The notes under the pieces were generated by a model that was given only the letters and a program-made list of their open reading frames with translations, ran no database searches and was not told the DNA's origin. From Streptomyces justiciae (GTDB lineage: Bacteria > Actinomycetota > Actinomycetes > Streptomycetales > Streptomycetaceae), in contig NZ_JADDXU010000032.1 of the NCBI RefSeq assembly GCF_015163075.1, positions 1 through 64,000 of the forward strand: 64,000 bases of DNA. The letters are read 5' to 3'. The first letter of the stretch is position 1. Every line of letters begins with the position of its first letter. Shown one piece after another: positions 39,068 through 47,295 of this stretch. The position numbers were made by a program, and so were the translations under genes.

Positions 39068-39102
39068 GTGCGGCCCGGCCCCGGTGCGGGGACGGGCCGC
39101 AC
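39068..39102 (-). terminator. Intercistronic hairpin between pstS and pstC
   Basis: GTGCGGCCCG (39068-39077) pairs with CGGGCCGCAC (39093-39102), and inside the loop CCCCG and CGGGG can pair again. It lies just 8 bp past the pstS stop. A partial terminator or RNA stabiliser here would give more PstS than PstCAB. Confidence 0.65.
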
Positions 39103-39109
39103 GCTCAGA

Positions 39110-40237
39110 TCAGCTCAGGCCCTCGATGGTGGTGCGGACCTTGGTGATGATGTCGTCGGGGATCGGGGCGTAGCCGGCCGCGGAGAGCTGGCCCTGGCCG
39201 TCCTCGGAGGCGATGTAGCGCAGGAACGCCTTGGTGCCGGCGAGGGTGTCCGACTTGTTGCCCTTGTCGCAGACGATCTCGTAGGTGACCAGGGTGATCG
39301 GGTAGGCGCCCTCGGCCTTGGTCGCGTAGTCCAGCTGGAGCGACAGGTCCTTGCCGGTGCCGACGACCTTGGCGGCCGCGATCGCCTTGGTGGCGTTCTC
39401 GACGGTGGCCTCGACCGGGGCGGAGGCGCCGGTGTCGATGGTGACCGGGACGATGCCGTCCTTGGCGTACGACAGCTCCATGTAGGAGATGGCGCCGGAG
39501 GTCTGCTTGACCTGCTGGGCGACACCGGAGGAGCCGGACGCCGACTGGCCGCCCTTGGCCTGCCAGGCCTTGCCGCCCGAGTACTTCCAGTTCGCCGGGG
39601 AGGCGGCGATCAGGTACTTGGTGAAGTTGTCCGTGGTGCCGGACTCGTCCGAGCGGTGGAACGCCTGGATCTTCAGGTCGGGGAGCTTGGCGTCGGGGTT
39701 GAGCTTCTTGATCGCCGCGTCGTTCCAGTTGGTGATCTTGCTGTCGAAGATCTTGGCGAGGGTCTCGGCGTTCAGGACCAGCTTGTCGACGCCGGGGACG
39801 TTGAAGCCGACCGCGATCGGGCCGCCGACCATCGGGAGGTCGATGCCCTGGCCGCCCTTGCAGACCGACTTGGAGGCGGTGACCTCTTCGGGCTTGAGCG
39901 CCGAGTCGGAACCGGCGAACGCCACCTGGCCCTGCGTGAAGGCGGTGACACCGGCGCCGGAGCCGGAGCCCTTGTAGTTGATCTGCACACCGGAGCAGGA
40001 GGCCGTGAAGGCCTTCACCCAGGCGTCGATCGCGTTCTTCTGCGCGGAGGAGCCGTCGGCGAGCAGCTGACCCTTGGCGTCGTCGCACTTGATGTTGCCG
40101 GCCTGCGCGCTGGCGGAGGAGTCGCCGCCGTTGCTGTTGCCGGTGTCGTCCGAGCCGCACGCCGTGAGGGCCAGGGCGCCGGAGACGGCGAACGCGCCGA
40201 GAGCGAGAGCCCGCCGGTTCTTGCGCTGAAGCTTCAC
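39110..40237 (-). CDS. pstS: Phosphate-binding lipoprotein PstS
   Basis: The product is 375 residues. The signal ends in a lipobox (ALALTAC, Cys about 27). The phosphate-binding protein fold is clear: LLADGSSAQKNAIDAWVKAF, GSGAGVTAFTQGQVAFAGSD, and FHRSDESGTTDNFTKYL, with the Ser, Asp, Arg and Thr phosphate ligands. It is anchored outside the membrane and hands phosphate to PstCA. The GTG at 40237 follows GGAAGGA. Direct repeats of PHO-box type lie about 130-170 bp upstream, so PhoP control is expected. Confidence 0.95.
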   Translation of the reverse strand: MKLQRKNRRALALGAFAVSGALALTACGSDDTGNSNGGDSSASAQAGNIKCDDAKGQLLADGSSAQKNAIDAWVKAFTASCSGVQINYKGSGSGAGVTAFTQGQVAFAGSDSALKPEEVTASKSVCKGGQGIDLPMVGGPIAVGFNVPGVDKLVLNAETLAKIFDSKITNWNDAAIKKLNPDAKLPDLKIQAFHRSDESGTTDNFTKYLIAASPANWKYSGGKAWQAKGGQSASGSSGVAQQVKQTSGAISYMELSYAKDGIVPVTIDTGASAPVEATVENATKAIAAAKVVGTGKDLSLQLDYATKAEGAYPITLVTYEIVCDKGNKSDTLAGTKAFLRYIASEDGQGQLSAAGYAPIPDDIITKVRTTIEGLS

Positions 40238-40364
40238 TGAGGGAGTTCCTTCCGAGAGCCGCCGTCCTGAATTCGGCGGCGTGCGAAGACTGGGTGGCGC
40301 GGATGCGACTTCGAGGTGTTCCCGCGAGGCGCGGTCCGCACCGCGTAAGGCCGAAATTAGGCAG

Positions 40365-40408
40365 ATCAGGTGAAGGCGCCGACTGGCGGAAATGAACGGG
40401 GGGTGAAC
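40365..40408 (-). promoter_or_regulatory. PHO box (PhoP direct repeats) upstream of pstS
   Basis: On the minus strand, GTTCACCCCCC (40398-40408) is followed directly by GTTCATTTCCG (40387-40397), two 11-bp units with the PhoP GTTCA core. A weaker third position follows, then CTTCACCTGAT (40365-40375) in the same 11-bp phase. Confidence 0.8.
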
Positions 40409-40466
40409 CCCTGCGGAAGGTGCGGTTAGGTCACGGAACGGTTGCATTCCATGTCGCGCACCGGCC

Positions 40467-40925
40467 TCATGCGAGGTGCAGGGCCGCCAGGAGATCGTCG
40501 ATCAGCGAGCGGTCCCGCGGCTGGGTCAGCCGGTTGCGGGCCGCCGTCGGGGGGAGCCAGAGGATGCGGTCCACCTCGGTATTCGGGGTGAAGGCCCCGG
40601 CCGTGGCCTCCGCCGCCCAGTAGCGGACCTGCTTGGGGCGGGCGTTCGCCAGGTAGCGGACGGTGGACAGCCTGGCACCCGGGGTCGCCTCGTAACCGGT
40701 CTCCTCCTCCACCTCGCGCAGCGCGCCGGCGAGCGCGTCCTCGCCGCGCTTCAGCTTGCCCTTCGGGTGGGACCAGTCGTCGTATTTCGGCCGGTGGACG
40801 AGGCAGATCTCCAGCTCGCCGTCGATGGGGGAGCGGCGCCACAGGACGCAGCCGGCCGCGTGGACGGTGGTGGTGCCGGTCGGGTCGGTCGGGCCGGTCG
40901 GGTCGGTCGTGTCGGGAGAGCTCAC
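40467..40925 (-). CDS. NUDIX hydrolase
   Basis: The product is 152 residues. The Nudix box is GKLKRGEDALAGALREVEEE followed by TGY, giving the G-x5-E-x7-REVxEE core that binds Mg. A DPTGPTDPTG repeat at the N-terminus is unusual and probably flexible. LEICLVHRPKYDDWSHPKGK is typical of actinobacterial MutT-like and diphosphoinositol-type hydrolases. It lies next to the CHAD and ppk genes in the same orientation, so a role in polyphosphate or nucleotide clean-up is reasonable. The start is the ATG at 40925. Confidence 0.88.
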   Translation of the reverse strand: MSSPDTTDPTGPTDPTGTTTVHAAGCVLWRRSPIDGELEICLVHRPKYDDWSHPKGKLKRGEDALAGALREVEEETGYEATPGARLSTVRYLANARPKQVRYWAAEATAGAFTPNTEVDRILWLPPTAARNRLTQPRDRSLIDDLLAALHLA

Positions 40926-40976
40926 TGGGCGCTCACCGTTCCTTCTCGGCTGTCGTGGCTGTCTCTGTTGTCTCGG

Positions 40977-42080
40977 CTATGGGGTGCTGACCGTTTCCTT
41001 CTGCCATGCCTGCTGGAAGGCGAATCTCGCGGCCTCCACCTCGTGGCGCTGATCGGCGTGGAGCACGCCGAGCGCGTACGCGGTGGCCGGGGCGATACGC
41101 GGGGTGCGCGCCGCCTGTGCCGCGGCGGCCGCCGCCTCCGACGCGTCGCGGTGCCGGTCCAGGGCTTCGCCCGCCGTGAGCAGGCGTACGTCGACGATCT
41201 CGGCGTCCTGGAGGACCTCGCGGGCGTAGCGGTGCAGGCGCAGCAGGAGGCGGACCTGGTGCCAGGGGGCGTCCTGGGGGTGGGGGGACGGGTCCGGGGA
41301 GAGGCCGTGGATGAGGGCCTCGGCGTTGTAGGGGTGGCCTGCGGTGACGAGGGGGAGGGCGGTGATGGCGTCGTTGAGGCGGTCCTCGGCTGCGGCGGCG
41401 AGGGGTGGGAGGGGGGTGGTCGCGGCTGTCTGGGAGAGGGGGACTTCGCTGGCCAGTACGGCGATGTTGTCGGCGACTGCGTGGAAGCGGGAGGAGCCGA
41501 GGGCCTGGAGGGCGGTGCTGTGGGCGCGGGTGCGGGCGAGGGTTAGCTGGCGGTCCAGGAGGGCGCCTGCCTTCGCCGCGCCTACTGTGAGGTTGCCGCG
41601 GTCCGGGGCTGGCGTACCGGGGTTTCCACTAGCCGCGTTGGCGGGTGCCGTTTTCTGTGGGCCGGGCGCCGCCCCAGCGGCACGACTGCCCGCAACTACG
41701 TCCACTTGAGTGGGGACCATCGCGCCCGACAACCTGTGCAGGGCCAGCAGCAGCCTCTCCAGTCTTGCCTCGTACGCGTGCTCCAGTGCCAACGTGCCTG
41801 ACAGCCAGGCCAGTTCCGGGCGGATGCGTTCTGACCAGTCCGGGTCCAGGAGGGGGCGGAAGGTGTGGAGGCTGGCGCTGATGCGGCGGGACGAGCGGCG
41901 GAGGGCTCGGGCCGCGTCGACGGACGCCTCCGAGCCGCCCGCCGCCGCACCGCCGTTCTCGCGGTGCTGGCGCAGGGCTCGGAGGAACTCCGTGGCCTGG
42001 GCGCGGAGGTAGCCCGCGAGGGCGTCCGCCGTGACCGCCCCGGCCGAGGCGTCCGTCGGTTCAAGGTGTTGCTGTGCCAC
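40977..42080 (-). CDS. CHAD-domain protein
   Basis: The product is 367 residues, all-helical, of the CHAD family, whose Arg/His/Lys-lined cavity binds polyphosphate. The His- and Arg-rich helices are visible (YLRAQATEFLRALRQHRENG, RALRRSSRRISASLHTFRPL, LLRLHRYAREVLQDAEIVDV). It overlaps the ppk stop by 20 bp, so it is made with polyphosphate kinase. Residues about 130-170 form a non-helical linker (VAGSRAAGAAPGPQKTAP). This part is encoded by a copy of the dispersed repeat at 32203, which appears to have inserted in frame. The role in polyphosphate granules is inferred from the family. Confidence 0.85.
   Translation of the reverse strand: MAQQHLEPTDASAGAVTADALAGYLRAQATEFLRALRQHRENGGAAAGGSEASVDAARALRRSSRRISASLHTFRPLLDPDWSERIRPELAWLSGTLALEHAYEARLERLLLALHRLSGAMVPTQVDVVAGSRAAGAAPGPQKTAPANAASGNPGTPAPDRGNLTVGAAKAGALLDRQLTLARTRAHSTALQALGSSRFHAVADNIAVLASEVPLSQTAATTPLPPLAAAAEDRLNDAITALPLVTAGHPYNAEALIHGLSPDPSPHPQDAPWHQVRLLLRLHRYAREVLQDAEIVDVRLLTAGEALDRHRDASEAAAAAAQAARTPRIAPATAYALGVLHADQRHEVEAARFAFQQAWQKETVSTP
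41668..41700 (-). repeat. Dispersed 33-bp palindromic repeat, copy 2, inside the CHAD gene
   Basis: GCCGCCCCAGCGGCAC with GACTGCCCGCAACTACG matches the copy at 32203-32235 at 32 of 33 bases. Read in the CHAD frame it encodes VAGSRAAGAA, a Pro/Ala/Gly-type linker, so the reading frame is kept. Confidence 0.75.
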
Positions 42081-44295
42081 GCCGGCGCCTCCGGGCGTCT
42101 ATGAGCATCTCCTGGATGTTGCGCAGGGGCTGGCCGTCCGCGTCGGTGGCATGCCGCTCCCAGTCGCCGTCCGGGCCCAGGTGCCAGGAGGCGGTGGTGT
42201 CGGACATGCCCGTTTCCAGAAGGCGGTTGAGGGCTGCGCGGTGGGCCGGGTCGGTGACCCGTACCAGCGCTTCGATACGGCGGTCGAGGTTGCGGTGCAT
42301 CATGTCGGCGCTGCCGATCCACACCTCGGGCTCGCCGCCGTTGCCGAAGGCGAAGACCCGGGAGTGTTCGAGGAAGCGGCCGAGGATCGAGCGGACCTTG
42401 ATGTTGTCCGACAGGCCTTCCACGCCGGGGCGGATCGCGCAGATGCCGCGCACCCAGACGTCGACCGGCACGCCGGCCTGGGAGGCGCGGTAGAGCGAGT
42501 CGATGAGGGCCTCGTCGACCATCGAGTTGACCTTGATACGGATGAAGGCGGGGCGGCCCGCGCGGTGGTGCTGGACCTCCTTGTTCACCCGTGAGATCAG
42601 GCCGTCGCGCAGGGACTTGGGGGCGACCAGGAGGCGGCGGTACGTCTCGCGGCGGGAGTAGCCGGAGAGGCGGTTGAAGAGGTCGGAGAGGTCCGCGCCG
42701 ACCTGGGGGTCGGCGGTGAGCAGGCCGAGGTCCTCGTACAGGCGGGCCGTCTTCGGGTGGTAGTTGCCGGTGCCGACGTGGCTGTACCGCCGTAGCGTCT
42801 CGCCCTCCTGACGGACCACCAGGGACAGCTTGCAGTGGGTCTTCAGACCGACGAGGCCGTAGACGACGTGGCAGCCGGCCTCCTCCAGCTTGCGCGCCCA
42901 CTTGATGTTGGCGTGCTCGTCGAAGCGGGCCTTGATCTCGACCAGGACGAGGACCTGCTTGCCGGCCTCGGCGGCGTCGATGAGGGCGTCGACTATGGGG
43001 GAGTCGCCCGAAGTCCGGTACAGGGTCTGCTTGATGGCGAGGACGTCCGGGTCCTCGGCCGCCTGCTGGAGGAAGGCCTGCACGGAGGTGGAGAAGCTGT
43101 CGTACGGGTGGTGCAGGAGGACGTCGCGGGCGCGCAGGGCGGCGAATATGTCCGGCGCGGACGCCGTCTCGACCTCGGCCAGGTCGCGGTGGACGCCGGC
43201 GATGAACTTCTTGTACTTGAGCTCGGGGCGGTCGAGCGAGGCGATGCGGAAGAGGCCGGTGAGGTCCAGGGGGCCCGGGAGGGGATACACCTCGGCCTCG
43301 GAGATCTTCAGCTCGCGCACGAGGAGGTCCAGCACCTCGCGGTCGATGGACTCCTCGACCTCCAGGCGCACCGGCGGGCCGAAGCGGCGCCGCATGAGCT
43401 CCTTCTCCAGGGCCTGGAGCAGGTTCTCGGCGTCGTCCTCCTCGACCTCCAGGTCCTCGTTCCTGGTGAGGCGGAAGGCGTGGTGCTCCAGGACCTCCAT
43501 GCCCGGGAAGAGCTCCTCCAGGTGGGCGGCGATGACGTCCTCGATGGGGACGTAGCGGCCGGGGGAGCTCTCCAGGAAGCGGGACAGCAGCGGCGGGACC
43601 TTGACGCGGGCGAAGTGGCGGTGGCCGGTGACGGGGTTCCGTACGACGACCGCGAGGTTCAGGGAGAGGCCCGAGATGTACGGGAAGGGGTGCGCCGGGT
43701 CGACCGCGAGGGGGGTCAGGACCGGGAAGATCTGGTGCCGGAACAGGGTGAAGAGGCGGGCCTGCTCCTTCTCCTGGAGCTCGTTCCAGCGGACCAGGTG
43801 GATGCCCTCCTCCGCGAGTGCGGGGGCGACGTCCTCGTGGTAGCAGGCGGCGTGCCGGGCCATCAGCTCGCGGGAGCGGGCCCAGATCATCTCCAGCACC
43901 TCGCGCGGCTGGAGGCCGGAGGCGGAGCGGGTGGCGACGCCGGTGGCGATACGGCGCTTCAGTCCCGCCACCCGGACCATGAAGAACTCGTCCAGGTTGC
44001 TGGCGAAGATGGCGAGGAAGTTCGCCCGCTCCAGGAGGGGCGTGTTCGGGTCCTCGGCGAGCTCCAGGACGCGCTCGTTGAACGCGAGCCAGCTGCGCTC
44101 CCGGTCGAGAAAACGCCCCTGCGGCAGCTGGGCGCCGTCGTAGGGGGCCTCCTCGTACGCGTCGAGGTCGGCGTCGATGTCGGGTTCCAGGTCCGAGACG
44201 GCCGCCGCGACGGTGTGCGGGCGGTGCGCGGCTATGGAGCCCACGGAGGGCTGCGCGTGCTGGACCTGTGCTGCCTGGGTGTTGGGCTGGCTCAT
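42061..44295 (-). CDS. ppk: Polyphosphate kinase PPK1
   Basis: The product is 744 residues and makes polyphosphate from ATP reversibly. The four PPK domains are in order: N-domain from RFLDRERSWLAFNERVLEL, head domain VTGHRHFARVKVPPLLSRFL, then the catalytic C1/C2 domains with LRRYSHVGTGNYHPKTARLY carrying the phosphorylated His, and IKVNSMVDEALIDSLYRASQ. The extra N-terminal 50 residues are low-complexity. The ATG at 44295 is the best start, with only a weak ribosome binding site. It leads the ppk-CHAD-NUDIX run and is known in Streptomyces as a PhoP target, but I see only one GTTCA half-site upstream. Confidence 0.93.
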   Translation of the reverse strand: MSQPNTQAAQVQHAQPSVGSIAAHRPHTVAAAVSDLEPDIDADLDAYEEAPYDGAQLPQGRFLDRERSWLAFNERVLELAEDPNTPLLERANFLAIFASNLDEFFMVRVAGLKRRIATGVATRSASGLQPREVLEMIWARSRELMARHAACYHEDVAPALAEEGIHLVRWNELQEKEQARLFTLFRHQIFPVLTPLAVDPAHPFPYISGLSLNLAVVVRNPVTGHRHFARVKVPPLLSRFLESSPGRYVPIEDVIAAHLEELFPGMEVLEHHAFRLTRNEDLEVEEDDAENLLQALEKELMRRRFGPPVRLEVEESIDREVLDLLVRELKISEAEVYPLPGPLDLTGLFRIASLDRPELKYKKFIAGVHRDLAEVETASAPDIFAALRARDVLLHHPYDSFSTSVQAFLQQAAEDPDVLAIKQTLYRTSGDSPIVDALIDAAEAGKQVLVLVEIKARFDEHANIKWARKLEEAGCHVVYGLVGLKTHCKLSLVVRQEGETLRRYSHVGTGNYHPKTARLYEDLGLLTADPQVGADLSDLFNRLSGYSRRETYRRLLVAPKSLRDGLISRVNKEVQHHRAGRPAFIRIKVNSMVDEALIDSLYRASQAGVPVDVWVRGICAIRPGVEGLSDNIKVRSILGRFLEHSRVFAFGNGGEPEVWIGSADMMHRNLDRRIEALVRVTDPAHRAALNRLLETGMSDTTASWHLGPDGDWERHATDADGQPLRNIQEMLIDARRRRRGTATP

Positions 44296-44519
44296 GGACC
44301 CATTCTTCCGCGCCACGGGCGATACGGGCGCGTCGGACAGCGCGGGCGGGAGCGCGGCGGCGAGGCGGAGGTCCCCGTTCCCCGCGGACCCCCTGGGGGG
44401 CGGCGAAGGCTCTGGCACGGCGGGCTTCATTCGCCGAGCGTCGCAAGCCCGTCTGAACCAATGGTTACGGAGACATGGCGTGCGGGATATCGCGGGACGG
44501 CTCCCGGGCATCTACACGC

Positions 44520-44564
44520 CCGGACCGCACGTCCCCCACCCCCGTGGGAGGACGTGCGGTCCGG
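44520..44564 (-). terminator. Terminator of the ABC permease operon
   Basis: CCGGACCGCACGTCC (44520-44534) pairs perfectly with GGACGTGCGGTCCGG (44550-44564), with CCCAC/GTGGG continuing in the loop. It lies 28 bp past the last permease stop. It also isolates ppk from that operon. Confidence 0.85.
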
Positions 44565-44591
44565 AAGTCGTGACCCGTCGCGGCCTGGATG

Positions 44592-45443
44592 TCAGGCGGT
44601 ACGGCGGCGCAGGAGAACGAAGGCGGCGGCCGTCGCCGCGGCGGCAAGGGCGAGAAGGACGCCGGTCTCGACGTACTGGAGCGGCCAGTAGTGGGACGCG
44701 GGGTGGAAGGTCAGACGGGTCTCGTCGGCCGACCAGTCGACCTGGAAGTACGAGCGGGGCGGCTCGAAGGCGCCGACGCGGGTGAGCGTGGGCCACAGGT
44801 CGGCGCGGAAGAGGTCCACGGCGTTGTGGAGGACCAGGCACGCGGCGAGGGCCACCCCGGCGCCTGCCAGGGCGCGCCCGGTGAGCAGGCCCGCGAGGGT
44901 GCCGAGGGCGAGGCCCGCGAGGGCGTGGGCGACGGCGGCGGGGCCGGTGCCGATGAAGACCTCGGAGTAGTACCAGTCGCCGACCAGGTTCGGGTTGTCG
45001 TCGCCGCGGGCCCAGTTGTTCAGCAGGACGACCGTGGCGGTACCCACGGTGAGCAGCGTGGCCGGGACGGTGAGCCGGTTCGCCAGCCAGCGGGTCGGGG
45101 GCGTCGACTGGGTCCAGGCCAGCCGGGCCGTCCCGGTCTCCAGCTCACGGCCCACGACCGCCCCCGCCCAGGCGGCCACCGGGAACATCAGCAGCGCCAG
45201 GCAGCCGGTGACCAGGGCGATGCCGTCGGAGTAGGTGGCGTCGGCGGTGATCGCCTCGACCGCCGAGCAGAGCGGAAGGCCGTCCTGGGCGGGTACCGCA
45301 CACGCGCTGATGCCCTTGCGGGCCTCGTCGGCGAGGGCGTGCAGGCGGATCAGATACGCGGTGGCGGCGGCAAGCGCGAGGGCCCAAGCGAGCGCGGCGG
45401 GGCGGTGCAGCCGCAGGGTGCTGCGGACGGCCAGGGTGCTCAC
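44592..45443 (-). CDS. ABC permease, paralogue 4 of 4
   Basis: The product is 283 residues with six membrane helices. It shares two marks with the three preceding genes: GRELETGTARLAWTQS in the first half and FHPASHYWPLQYVETG before the last helix. This is the ABC-2 type permease layout in which half the transporter is one such protein. The GTG at 45443 overlaps the previous stop (GTGA). It has the shortest large outer loop (CAVPAQDGLPLCSAVEAITA with two Cys). The exported or sensed substrate is unknown; small lipophilic or antibiotic molecules are usual for GntR/YtrA-linked operons. Confidence 0.8.
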   Translation of the reverse strand: MSTLAVRSTLRLHRPAALAWALALAAATAYLIRLHALADEARKGISACAVPAQDGLPLCSAVEAITADATYSDGIALVTGCLALLMFPVAAWAGAVVGRELETGTARLAWTQSTPPTRWLANRLTVPATLLTVGTATVVLLNNWARGDDNPNLVGDWYYSEVFIGTGPAAVAHALAGLALGTLAGLLTGRALAGAGVALAACLVLHNAVDLFRADLWPTLTRVGAFEPPRSYFQVDWSADETRLTFHPASHYWPLQYVETGVLLALAAAATAAAFVLLRRRTA

Positions 45444-46468
45444 GCGGCGGCCCCGGTCTTCCGGCGCGGCAGCGGGAACGTGGCGGCCCCCGTCGTGGTC
45501 CTCCGACGCAGCAGCCAGAACGCGGTGGTGACGGCTGTGGCCGTGACGCCCAGCAGGATGCCCGTCTCGATCAGTTGGAGGGGCCAGAAGTGGGAGGCGG
45601 GGTGGTAGTCGGCGTAGAAGGCGGTCGCGTGGTGGTCGGTCATGCACTGGGCGAAGTCGTCGCCGCAGGTCGGGTAGGGGATGCGCGACCCCGTGTCGGT
45701 CAGCATGCCCTGGTCGCCGTACAGGACGTCGGTGCCCAGGGTGGGCCACTCGGACTCCAGGGACGCGGTGGCGGTCTTCCACGGCCACAGGTCGGGGGTC
45801 GCCTGGGCGGCGAGGTAGGCGACGGCCCAGGTGACCGCGGTGCCGAGGGCGAGCGCGGGCAGGGTGCGGCGCAGCAGCAGGCCGGTGAGGGCGCCGAGGG
45901 CGAGGGCGCACAGGGGGAGGGCGACGGCGACGGTGCCGTTCGCGACGAAGGTCTCCCGTTCCGACCAGTACAGGTACACCGGGAACGGGTTGGCCTCGAA
46001 GGTCAGGCGGTGCACCAGCACCAGCACGGTCGTGCCCGCGGTGAGCACGGCGGCCGGCACGGCGAGCTTGCCGACCAGCCAGCGGGCGGGGCTCACGGAC
46101 TGCGTCCAGGCCAGCTTCGCGGTGCCGTTCTCCATCTCGCGGCCGATCAGCGCGGCCCCGGCCCAGGCGGCGACGGGCAGGCACAGCCAGGAGAGCGCCA
46201 GCTCGGGAAGCCGTACGGCCCGGTAGTAGCCGTTGATCGTGGTGTCCCACATGCAGGCGTCGATGTCGTCGGGGCACTGCCGCCGCCAGTGGGCATAGGC
46301 ATCGGTGGCGGCGGGACCGTACGCCCACAGCAGGCTGCCCGCGGCGGCGGCCACGACGACCAGCCAGACGATCAGCGCGGCGCGGTGCAGGCGCAGCACC
46401 GTGCGCCCGGTGGCAGCGGGTCTTCCCGTGGCGGGCGCCGGGGTGGCGGCGGTGGTGGTCGCGGTCAT
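45440..46468 (-). CDS. ABC permease, paralogue 3 of 4
   Basis: The product is 342 residues, longest of the set, with six membrane helices and a Thr/Ala-rich start. The shared marks are GREMENGTAKLAWTQSVSP and ADYHPASHFWPLQLIETG. A large extracytoplasmic loop of about 70 residues carries four Cys (PTCGDDFAQCMTD and CPDDIDACMWD). It is translationally linked on both sides (ATGA with paralogue 2 at 46465-46468, GTGA with paralogue 4). Confidence 0.8.
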   Translation of the reverse strand: MTATTTAATPAPATGRPAATGRTVLRLHRAALIVWLVVVAAAAGSLLWAYGPAATDAYAHWRRQCPDDIDACMWDTTINGYYRAVRLPELALSWLCLPVAAWAGAALIGREMENGTAKLAWTQSVSPARWLVGKLAVPAAVLTAGTTVLVLVHRLTFEANPFPVYLYWSERETFVANGTVAVALPLCALALGALTGLLLRRTLPALALGTAVTWAVAYLAAQATPDLWPWKTATASLESEWPTLGTDVLYGDQGMLTDTGSRIPYPTCGDDFAQCMTDHHATAFYADYHPASHFWPLQLIETGILLGVTATAVTTAFWLLRRRTTTGAATFPLPRRKTGAAA

Positions 46469-47295
46469 GCGGGGGACTCCTGGCGGGGCGTGCGGGCGGG
46501 GACGGTGCGGCGGGCAGGGCCTAGGAGGAGGAACGCGGCTGCTGTGGCCAGAGTCGTGGCCGTGAGGATGATGCCGGTCTCGACCAGGTGCAGGGGCCAG
46601 TAGTGGGACTGCGGGTGGTACGAGGCCGAGTCGACCCGCATGACCGGCGCGCCGTGCGGGGTGCCGGTGGTCGGGGGCCAGTAGTCCTCGCGGTACTTCT
46701 CGACATACCGGTTGAGCACGATCATCACGGCGACCGCGAGGGCGGACGCGGGCAGCGCGCGGCGTACGAGGAGCGCGGTGAGCGTTCCCACGGCCAGTGC
46801 GCACAGGGCGTACGCCACCACGAGCGGGCCGCGGGCCGCGAAGACGTCGGCGAACGTCCAGTCGTCGCCCATCATTTCGCGATGCGCCGACCAGGCCCAG
46901 CGGTAGACCGGGACGAACACCGCGCCGCCGGCGAGGAGGACGAGAGCCGGCGCGGCGAGCTTCGTGGCCAGCCAGCGGACCGGGGTGACGCCCTGCGTCC
47001 ACGCCAACCGGGCGGTGCCGGACTCCAGTTCGCGGCCGACGAGCGCGGCGGCCGACCAGGCGGCGACGGCCCAGAAGCCGTAGTACATGAAGGTGCTGAC
47101 CCAGCCCATCGGGCTGCTGTACTCCAAGTAGTCCAGGCCGAGCGCGCCCGCGAGGGGTTCGCGGAGGGCGGGGGCGGTGACTTCCGTCAGCCACACCAGG
47201 TAGCCGACGCAGCCGGCGACGAAGACGGTCCACACGATCAGGGCCGCGCGGTGCAGGCGCAGCACCGCGGCGAGCTGTGCCGTGAAGGCGCTCAT
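46465..47295 (-). CDS. ABC permease, paralogue 2 of 4
   Basis: The product is 276 residues with six membrane helices. The shared marks are GRELESGTARLAWTQGVTP and SYHPQSHYWPLHLVETG. Its outer loops lack the Cys pairs seen in the other copies. The 4-base overlap ATGA at 47292-47295 ties it to paralogue 1. Having four related permeases but one ATPase suggests several alternative permease pairs. Confidence 0.8.
   Translation of the reverse strand: MSAFTAQLAAVLRLHRAALIVWTVFVAGCVGYLVWLTEVTAPALREPLAGALGLDYLEYSSPMGWVSTFMYYGFWAVAAWSAAALVGRELESGTARLAWTQGVTPVRWLATKLAAPALVLLAGGAVFVPVYRWAWSAHREMMGDDWTFADVFAARGPLVVAYALCALAVGTLTALLVRRALPASALAVAVMIVLNRYVEKYREDYWPPTTGTPHGAPVMRVDSASYHPQSHYWPLHLVETGIILTATTLATAAAFLLLGPARRTVPARTPRQESPA

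Noticed and set aside
41696..44461. 921-codon minus-strand open frame over ppk
   Set aside because: Out of frame with ppk, extremely Arg/Pro-rich and without motifs. The ppk frame has all catalytic signatures.
44296..44480. PHO box upstream of ppk
   Set aside because: Only one GTTCA half-site is seen, without a second unit at 11 bp.
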